Made by a program: the position numbers and the translations under genes. A stretch of 60,000 nt of DNA. Source: Adiantum capillus-veneris. Lineage: Eukaryota; Streptophyta; Polypodiopsida; Polypodiales; Pteridaceae. Positions within the stretch are counted from its first letter, which is position 1. Every line of letters begins with the position of its first letter. The stretch lies in assembly GCA_014529385.2 (NCBI GenBank), contig CM043970.1:69154567-69214566 (forward strand), read 5' to 3'. Shown one piece after another: positions 52,874 to 60,000 of this stretch. The notes under the pieces were generated by a model. That model made no database searches. It was not told where the DNA came from and worked only from the letters and a program-made list of their open reading frames with translations.

Positions 52874-53792
52874 TCATGGGGGAGTTGGCGGCATTTCACG
52901 TGGAACTCCTTGACTCTGCAAAACCATAAAAAAGAAACAATTAACACTTTGTTATTTAATATTTGATATAAAATCAACAATTTGATTATTTAGATAAGAT
53001 TAAACTTACATGTTGCAGACTTCTGCACGCATTTTCGAACTCCTCTCGAGAGATCATTTGATTTTCAAACAACCAACACCAAGTTTGATACTCGGTATGG
53101 TTCTCTCTATATCTCTGCACATCTCTGGTCGGGCGACTCATGGTAATGTTATACTGACAAAAAATAGCAACCAATTAATTAAATGAAAAACATTAGATTT
53201 TTTACAATAAAACTAATATTTTTACTTACATATTTGTCTTTCCAAGCCGTTTTTCCTCCCAAACCATAATGCGTAGGAGTCTGATGGGATCTGGCCTCAA
53301 CTTGACGCGTATACATCCTTGCACCCGGTACCCTTTCATTCTCTTTCTCGCCCATAGCGGTCTCCCACTCCACATCATGGACATTTCCTGGCCAATAGCT
53401 ATGCTCTGGAGACTCCATTGTCTTCTTTACCGCTCTCTTCACACTAGATTTTTTGTTCTTCAGAAATGTTTTGACATGCTCTTGCAACCATTGCCTTGAG
53501 AATTGTTGCCCCTCAGGGTTGGGGAAACGCATGTGCATGGTTGTCTCTATATATGTGAGGTTGTAGGGATCTTGCTGATCAAATTTGAGAAAACAATTGA
53601 TATATGTGGAGTGGATTAATTGGTTGACCTGTGTGCGGAATCTCCTGCCCAACGCTGTCCCGAGATCCACCATACCTCCTCTATGAACCTCGTAGTATAA
53701 CCCGTGAGCATCTGGTGAAGGCATGTCATGGTCCTGATCTTCTGTTGGAGCAGGGAGCGGTGATTGTGGAGGAGAATCTGTAGTACTTACCT

Positions 53793-53823
<31 letters not shown>

Positions 53824-54393
53824 CCCAAAACAACAACTAGCTCCGCTCCCTCATCGAGCTCAACCGGCGTTAGCGCGTGAGCTGCCCTGACGCTGACTGC
53901 CAGAAGACCACCGGCATGAATCTGGGGCAGAAGGTGGGATAGGTGATGGATAGGTGGACGCCCGTGGCGTCGGACCCTGTGGCGTCGTACCCAACGGCGT
54001 CGGACCCTGGGGCGTTGGACCCTCTGAAGGAAAAGTTGAACCTGGAGCTGTAGCTGGAAAACTCTGCAGGTATGGAGTGCCACTAGTTGGAGTAGAGACC
54101 TCTGATAATCCAAAAGCTGCTAGCTGTGCCGGTGAATAGCGTTGCGTAAGGGTCTATTGTGAACCTAACTACTCAACCCGAAGACGCAATGCCCTCTCCA
54201 CATCTGGATCGGTCATAGGTACGGCAATGGACCCACCTAGAGCGTCCCGAAACCAACCGAACCTTGATGATGACTGTTGAGGCGACGGCTGTGAATGATA
54301 GGCAGAGAGAGCATCGGGATATGACATCCTGTCTGCCATGAAATCCTCAATGCTGTGAAAGCGTGGTGTGGAAGAAGAAGACATGGTCTTCAT
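52874..54393 (-). pseudogene. TNP1-like second gene of the CACTA element
   Basis: Reconstructed exons: 54393 to about 53230, then 53153-53010 and 52915-52874. Donors AT/GTAAGT lie at 53229 and 53009, acceptors CAG at 53154 and 52916, phase 0 at the last junction, ending SQGVPREMPPTPP and TGA. The start MKTMSSSSTPRF is followed by a P/Q/S-rich region (repeats of GPTPQ). The conserved part has GRRFRTQVNQLIHSTY, FSRQWLQEHVKTFLKNKKS, SPEHSYWPGNVHD and THYGLGGKTAW. I take it for a Transposase_24/TNP1-type accessory DNA-binding protein. Two TAG codons near 54160-54180, both where CAG would fit, a frame change in the P-rich part and a C29 run break it. Confidence 0.55.
53793..53821. repeat. Run of 29 cytosines
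   Basis: On the coding (minus) strand this is G29 encoding poly-glycine, directly followed by GAGGTAAGT, which also looks like a splice donor; the frame stays open through it. The run length may be a sequencing or assembly artefact. Confidence 0.8.
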
Positions 54394-54539
54394 TTATTAC
54401 GACAAAGATTAAACTAGGGTATAAAATTTGAATATATGATTAAAAATTTACACATTGATTTTTTTCAAACATTGGATTTTTTAACATTGGATTCTCTATA
54501 GTATCCAATGTTGAAAGAATCCAATGTGTGTCTACAACC

Positions 54540-54548
54540 TATAAAAGA
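54540..54548 (+). promoter_or_regulatory. TATA box for the TNP2-like gene
   Basis: TATAAAAGA on the plus strand, about 150 bases before the only well-placed ATG (54690) that leads into a donor. Preceded by an inverted pair of ATTGGAT / ATCCAATG phrases at 54475-54524. Confidence 0.45.
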
Positions 54549-54689
54549 GTCTTGCAAAGCCTTGAGTGCTGATAAGATATTAGTGTGTGTATTGACTAAT
54601 AAGAGATTATTGTGTTTATGATTAGTGTGACCGATTGTGCGATCACTTGGACGGTCATTGGGGCCTAATACGTCACCTACGACTTAATC

Positions 54690-54695
54690 ATGGAG
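54690..54695 (+). CDS. Candidate first exon (Met-Glu) of the TNP2-like gene
   Basis: ATGGAG followed by donor GTATGT. It is phase 0, matching the acceptor TGTAG at 56451-56455, whose exon starts VAWDDFGPSTEP. The intron would be about 1.76 kb and would contain the whole palindrome array. The tiny exon is inferred from phase and spacing only. Confidence 0.35.
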
Positions 54696-54778
54696 GTATG
54701 TTTCTGTTTTTGTGTTGATTGTTGTTTAATTTAACATAATTAGTGTGTGTTTTAGTGTTGGCTTGTTTATTGGCTTGT

Positions 54779-55890
54779 GCACACACTAATTAGTGTGTGT
54801 TAACATACACTAATTAGTGTGTGCATTGGCTTGTGCACACACTAATTAGTGTGTGCATAATTAGTGCGTGCACACACTAATTAGTGTGTGTTAACATACA
54901 CTAATTAGTGTGTGCATTGGCTTGTGCACACACTAATTAGTGTGTGCATTGGCTTGTGCACACACTAATTAGTATGTGTTAACATACACTAATTAGTGTG
55001 TGCATTAGCTTGTGTAATTGGCTTGTGCACACACTAATTAGTGTGTTTTAACATACACTAATTTGTGTGTGCATTAGATTGTGTACACACTAATTAGTGT
55101 GTGCATTGGCTTGTGTAATTGGCTTGTGCACACACTAAATAGTGTGTGTTAACATACACTAACTAGTGTGTGCATTGGTGTGTGCACACACTAATTAGTG
55201 TGTGCATTGGCTTGTGTAATTGGCTATGCATTGGCCAATTCCATTGGTCAATGCACACACTAATCACACACTAAATAGTGTGTGTATTGGCCAATCCAAT
55301 TGGCTTGTACACACACTAATCACACACTAAATAATGTGTGTATTGGCCAATCCAATTGACCAATGCACACACTAATTAGTGTGTGAATTGGCCAATCCCA
55401 TTGACCAATGCACACACTAATTAGTGTGTACATTGACCAATCACATTGGCCAATGCACACACTAATCACACACAAATTAGTGTGTGTTAATGAGCACTAA
55501 TTAGTTTGTGAATTGGCCAATCCAATCACATTGGCCAATGCACACACTAATAACACACTAATTAGTGTGTGCATTGACCAATCACATTGGCCAATGCACA
55601 CACTAATTAGTGCTCATTAACACACACTAACACACACTAATTAGTGTGTGCATGGCGAATCCCAAATTTAACATATTAGGTTATGCAAGTAATAAATTTA
55701 ACAAATTTGACAAATCTAACAAGTTTAGATTTTGCAAGTAACTAATAATTAACAAATTTAAGTTTTGGTGTGTCTTTACTTACACTAATTAGTGTGTGCT
55801 TTAGAATAATGCACACACTAATAAGTGTGTGTAAAGAACACATGCACTAATTAGTGTGTAAAGAACGTACACGTGCACTAATTAGTGTGT
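54779..55890. repeat. Array of about 27 copies of a 20-bp palindrome
   Basis: The consensus CACACACTAATTAGTGTGTG is its own reverse complement. Perfect or near-perfect copies occur about every 25-50 bases from 54779 to 55650, with four more at 55782-55890. Intervening phrases are also ordered: TTAACA between paired copies on the left, CATTGGCTTGTG in the middle, and CATTGGCCAATG-type inverted CCAAT boxes on the right. Each palindrome contains CACTA on both strands. Confidence 0.95.
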
Positions 55891-55968
55891 GTGCATGCGT
55901 GTGTATGAGTGTATGCGTGTGTGTGTGTGTATGCATGTGAAAAACTCAAAAAACATAACAACAGAACT

Positions 55969-56161
55969 TACATGGAATTGAAGCGCTTGTTGGGAGAGGG
56001 TAGGAGAGTGGAAGAGTAGAGATGGTGGAGAGTAGAAGAGTAGAGATGGAGGAAGAGCTCAAGGTTTTGAGGTTCGCGCTCTCGGCTTCTGTGGAGAAGA
56101 CGATGAAATTTGAATTTTAGGGATTTGACCTTCGTGGGGCACGCGGGTGCCCCTATTTATA
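55969..56161 (-). promoter_or_regulatory. Promoter and untranslated first exon of the TNP1-like gene
   Basis: Minus-strand TATAAATAG at 56161-56153. About 30-190 bases on is a CT-rich, 5'-UTR-like stretch with TCTACTCTTC repeats, ending at a donor CAT/GTAAGT near 55969. A likely acceptor (CCCTAG near 54414) would splice it to the ATG at 54393. This would place the palindrome array in this gene's first intron as well. Confidence 0.4.
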
Positions 56162-56186
56162 AAAAAAATTGAAATTTGATTTTTCG

Positions 56187-56235
56187 CTCCTATTACCGCG
56201 TGGCTTACCGCGTCTATTACCACGGCGCAAATACA
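56187..56235. repeat. Internal copy of the subterminal ATTACCGCG motifs
   Basis: CTATTACCGCG, CTTACCGCG and CTATTACCACGGCG in a row just upstream of the minus-strand TATA box, then AAACAGATGGCC. The same order (TTACCACGGCG then AACAGATGACC) occurs at the left end, 52537-52577. The element's terminal motif is thus duplicated beside an internal promoter. Confidence 0.6.
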
Positions 56236-56455
56236 GGCCATATAAACAGATGGCCACATTCTGACATTATTACTATTGATCCTCAAAATCTATTGGTACT
56301 ATGTTTTTTTATAAAATATATATAAAATGAAAGTATTCCTAGTACTTTGAAAATGACATTTTTACCTAAAAGTTTAATTTTTACTTTTTACTGATATTTT
56401 ATTAACATTCTTTGGTAATTTGATTTTAATTAGTGTATTTAATTTATTAATGTAG

Positions 56456-59400
56456 GTTGCTTGGGATGATTTTGGCCCGTCCACTGAACCGGATAGATCA
56501 CAGTGGTTGGCCGAGCGATTACCATGCCCATGCGTGCGGTGCAAATGCGCCATTGCTCGGCTTCGACGGATATGCTTGAGCCATGTAGAAGATTATGGAC
56601 TATGGGACAATCTTCGCAAGCGTGCACGGATGGAAACAAATGATCCGCGAATTGTAGCGGCTATTGACGTCACCCCTCATTGGCGTGTGGTTGGTGGAGG
56701 AGGGGAAAGGAGGGTGGAAGAGCGCATGCGCCAAGAATCCATTAGAGAGGGATGGAGCACATCAAATCAGCCAAGTACTGTTGCTCCCTCTTATCCGAGT
56801 GACCACATCCCATCTCCTTACATGGATGAAGAAGACGACCATTTGCATAGAATGGTTGAGGATCTCTTTGCACGAGAGGAGGAGCATGAACCAGAGTGTG
56901 CATGCGAAGAAGATTCCGAGCGAACGAGTAGTGAGCTACTCGATTCGGCACACACCGCACTATATGATAGATGCTCTTACTCCATTTTAAGGGCATCTTT
57001 CGAAGTCCTTAACCTTCAGGCGATGTTTGGATGGAGCAATGCTAGTGTCGACGCACTTTTGAGGTATGTATACAGATTGTGAAGGATGCTTATGGAGTGC
57101 ATAAATTAGCTTCTAATGTACTTTCTTCTTGTGATAGATTGCTAGGAAAGATGCTGCCAGCAGGCAATCACATGACAGAGAACAGACGAAAAGCCCGCGA
57201 AGTGGTGACTGCATTAGGGATGGATTATGATCGCATTCATGCTTGCGTGAATGATTGTGTGCTCTTTCGTAATGAGCATGCCGATTATGACACATGTCCA
57301 TCGTGCGGGGAGCCTAGGTTCAAAGAAGGAATGCAGAGCAACAAAATTCCACGTAAAGTTTTGAGGCATTTTCCACTTATCCCTCGCATCCAACACATGT
57401 TTAGATCGAAGGGTACGAGCGAGCTTTTGAGTTGGCATGCAAAAAATCGCTCCACAGATGATATTATGAGAGTGCCAGCTGACTCACAAGCGTGGAAGCA
57501 CATAGAGGACACATGGCCAGAGTTCAGGGATGAGCCTCGTCACTTGAGGATTGGGTTAGCTAGTGATGGAGTGAATCCATTTGGGCACCACTCTACTTCA
57601 TGGAGCACTTGGCCGGTGGTTGTTGTAAACTACAATATTCCGCCTTAGGAGGCAACAAAAAAGGGAAACATTTTACTATCACTTCTCATTCTAGGAAAGC
57701 ACAAGGTAAAAAACATGGATGTATATCTGCAGCCTCTTATTGATGAGCTTCAAGAACTATGGAGAGGCATAGATGTCATTGACATTTCACGGCCACCAAG
57801 AGACCGCAAAGCCGTCATCAAGTGCATCCTCATGTGGACCATGCATGATTACCCAGGATTTGGAGAGGTATCTGGTAAGTATGCACATGTTAATTGTACT
57901 CTTTGCTTTAGGTTTATCGTCTCATGTGTAACATTTGTTTACCTCTTGGCAGGATTGGCAACATCTGGACATAGTGAGTGTCCCACTTGTGGCCCTTCCC
58001 TTGTGACAGAGAGACCTCCTCTTCTTGGGAAGGTGATCTATCCCAACAACCATCGCTTCCTACCTCCTTCACATCATAGATATGCTCCCCCTATCAATGG
58101 AGTGCAGCCGTTCCATTGGAACATGGCTGATTGGGCCAAGCATTGGGAGGAGCATCATGGTACCTCACCGCCTCCCAATGGGTTGTCAAAGGGTATGTCG
58201 AGGTACTCAATCTTCTTGTCGCTCCCCTATTGGGCTTCGTTGAAAATTCAACACTTATTGAACCCTGTGCATGTATTCAAAAATGTTGGGCAAGCTATAT
58301 GGGATCACATAATTGGCAAGAAGGATTCATTGGGTGCTAGGGAAGATTTAAGAGCCATTAGACGTCTCCCCCCTTCAGCCACGCCCCGCATGGGGGAGCG
58401 GGGAAAGATGATTCTCCCAAAAGCACCGTGGATAATGTCAAAGGCAGACCAAGAGCGGACAAAACAAGTTATTGCATTTATCAGAACTCCAACAGGATAT
58501 ATGCGGTCACTCAAAGGTGCTTTCACAAAAACCAAAAAGGGTGGCTCCACTTAATTGTATGGATTGAAATCCCATGATTGGCATAAAATCCTTCAAGTAA
58601 GAGTAGAACAGTTTGTGGTGTCTATGTGTCCTTTTATATAGGTTGACATTCACTAAGATGTTTTATTGCTTGTAGTTTGTACTTCCCATAACTATTAGTG
58701 GTTATGGGGACACTAAGGTGAAGGCTGCAATATTCAAAGTGGGTGAGATTGTGAGGTAATGGGTTTTTTTCAAGTACTATATCATGTTGTGCATGCATGA
58801 ACTTTGGAATTTTTTGTCATCTACAATATAACGTTTGCCCTCCTGTAGATTTGTGAGCTCCAAGGAGATAGAAGTAGAAGCTATACCAGTAGCCCATCAG
58901 CTCGCAGTAGAGGTAGTGTGTGCTATTGAGGATGCATTCCCACGTACAATTCTTATTAGCCAAATACACCTATTGCTTCACCTTGTTGAGGAGATTGCCA
59001 TTTGTGGGGAGTTTCACTATAGATGGATGTTCTTCTTGAAGAGATTCTTGAAGACTTTAAAGGATTTTGTTAGATTGAGGTCACAACCGGAGGTATGCAA
59101 AATAAATAAAATATAGATAGCATTTATACGCTATGGAGTTACTAATAAAAATATGTGGTTTTAATGTTTTCAGGCGAGCATGGCAGAAGGTTGGGTGGTG
59201 CAAGAGGCATTTGTGTATGTCTCACAGTATCTCATCACAGGGGATCCATCATTGCCTCGTCTGTGGAGTGAAGAAGAGGATCCTAGGAAGCACTCAACCA
59301 TTCCCAGTGGAAAAGGCTCACTCTTGGTCATGGATAGAGAGTTTCATGCCATAGTCAACAACTACTCATTACTCAATGCCACTATCATGACCAAATGGGT

Positions 59401-60000
59401 CAATATGTACTTGGAAGCCCGCGCAGCTAGAGATGCATGGAAGAGGTCCCATGGAGGTAGACGTGCACCTCCTTTTCCTAAAGAGATTCCAAAATATCCT
59501 GACTTGATTCAAGTAGAGTGGATCCATAATGCCATGACCAATGCCAAAGCACAAGGAGAACAAATAAGCCCTAAATAATGGGAGTATGCGCGAGGATGCT
59601 TGCGCAAGGTGAGTGTGTATATGTTATGTATGCATGTATGCAAATCACTTAATGAAATGCGATGTAACCTCTTATGCATTGTGATTGTAGGGTCTCATTT
59701 TCAACTCCATTTGGTCTGAAGGCCGACATTTTCGCACCCGCAAGATAGATGAGCGTCGGACCACTAATGATTGTGGCGTGATGGGAAACTTTGACACAAC
59801 AATAGATGAGGTCAGATATTGTGGTACTATAGAGAGAGTAATCAAAGTGGATTTCAGATCTTTTCACAAATTCCTCTTTGAGTGTCGATGGTTTGCGGGT
59901 GAGGTCAAAAGACATGAAAATGGGCTCATTATGGTGGATTCCACCCAATTCCATCGGGGAAAAACTGACAACTTGGTGTATCCTAGTAGTTGCGAGCAGG
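56456..60000 (+). pseudogene. TNP2-like CACTA transposase, exons 2-9, continuing past the window
   Basis: Exons read from splice signals and family fit: 56456-57063, 57138-57874, 57953-58596, 58676-58755, 58849-59092, 59174-59608 and 59691 onward; introns are about 74-97 bases. Exon 2 starts VAWDDFGPSTEP, then the CPCVRCKC zinc-binding motif, as in TNP2 N termini. Exon 3 joins perfectly (DALLR/LLGKMLP) and has DYDTCPSCGEPRF, LASDGVNPFG, WPVVVVNYNIPP and MDVYLQPLIDEL. Exon 4 has HSECPTCG, RYSIFLSLPYW and LNPVHVFKNV, where TNP2 usually has an aspartate (LDVMHIEKN). Later exons give HLVEEIAICGEFHYRWM and LFECRWF. Stops: TAG 57646 (replacing Trp), TAA 58552, TAA near 59576. It catalyses excision and integration in intact relatives. 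Confidence 0.8.

Larger units (their letters stand above)
52390..60000 (+). mobile_element. CACTA (En/Spm-type) DNA transposon, left part; right end outside the window
   Basis: It begins CACTATAAAATATGCGCGG at 52390, the CACTA terminal motif. It then has subterminal repeats, a TNP1-like gene (minus), a promoter and palindrome region, and a TNP2-like transposase gene (plus) that runs off the window. The triplet GTT before it is a candidate 3-bp duplication, untestable without the right end. Confidence 0.8.

Noticed and set aside
53742-53790. 49-base intron in the TNP1-like gene with GTAAGT and CAACAG ends
   Set aside because: Too short for a plant intron, and the frame is open through it, so it is probably coding.
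56059-56286. 75-codon minus-strand frame over the inferred TNP1-like promoter
   Set aside because: Spans the TATA box and subterminal motif copy; no similarity.

Overview
This is a gene-poor, transposon-dense stretch of a plant nuclear genome. The evidence is plant LTR retrotransposons of several lineages (Ty3/gypsy with a second, archaeal-type RNase H; Ty3/gypsy with a chromodomain; Ty1/copia), a CACTA (En/Spm-type) DNA transposon, AT-rich spacers and spliceosomal introns. Nothing looks bacterial or organellar. The species cannot be named from sequence alone. The mix, plus a DFAENY-motif gene I otherwise associate with animals and early-diverging plants, would fit a fern, lycophyte or other non-flowering plant; that is a low-confidence inference.

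Layout. (1) 94-24793, minus strand: at least three exons of a DFAENY-motif, cysteine-rich gene (24671-24793, 23496-23642, 94-840). All visible joins are phase 0 and the last exon carries a nonsense codon. The intron between exons 2 and 3 is about 22.7 kb. It holds a 174-bp tandem repeat (918-1433 and 22200-23220) split by LTR element A (1434-22199), which has a perfect 5-bp duplication GTTAT, a tRNA-Asp-type primer site and a polypurine tract. A has broken gag/protease reading frames and no polymerase. Its leader carries palindromes at a 299-bp period. Nested in A is element B (3771-11966), a Tat-type Ty3/gypsy element with nearly intact gag and pol. (2) 24794-29634: AT-rich spacer, a short tandem repeat, and a decayed chromodomain Ty3/gypsy element C. 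(3) 29635-40120: element D, a second Tat-type element with 2-kb LTRs and many stops. (4) 41087-51975: element E, a decayed plus-strand Ty3/gypsy element with 0.2-kb LTRs. It is interrupted in its RNase H region by element F (45112-50389), a young Ty1/copia element with duplication ATATA, one TAG short of an open polyprotein. (5) 52390-end: the left part of a CACTA transposon. It has a TNP1-like gene pointing left, a TNP2-like transposase gene of at least eight exons pointing right and leaving the window, and between them about 27 copies of a 20-bp palindrome.

How it fits together. The region grew by successive insertion: A into an intron satellite, B into A, and F into E. B and D share a small reading frame ahead of gag that I do not recognise. 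In the CACTA element the two likely TATA boxes face each other across the palindrome array, so the first introns of both genes appear to overlap in antisense and both contain the array. That layout and the 299-bp palindrome array of element A are the two most unusual structures seen.

No rRNA, tRNA, CRISPR array or intact ordinary cellular gene was found.
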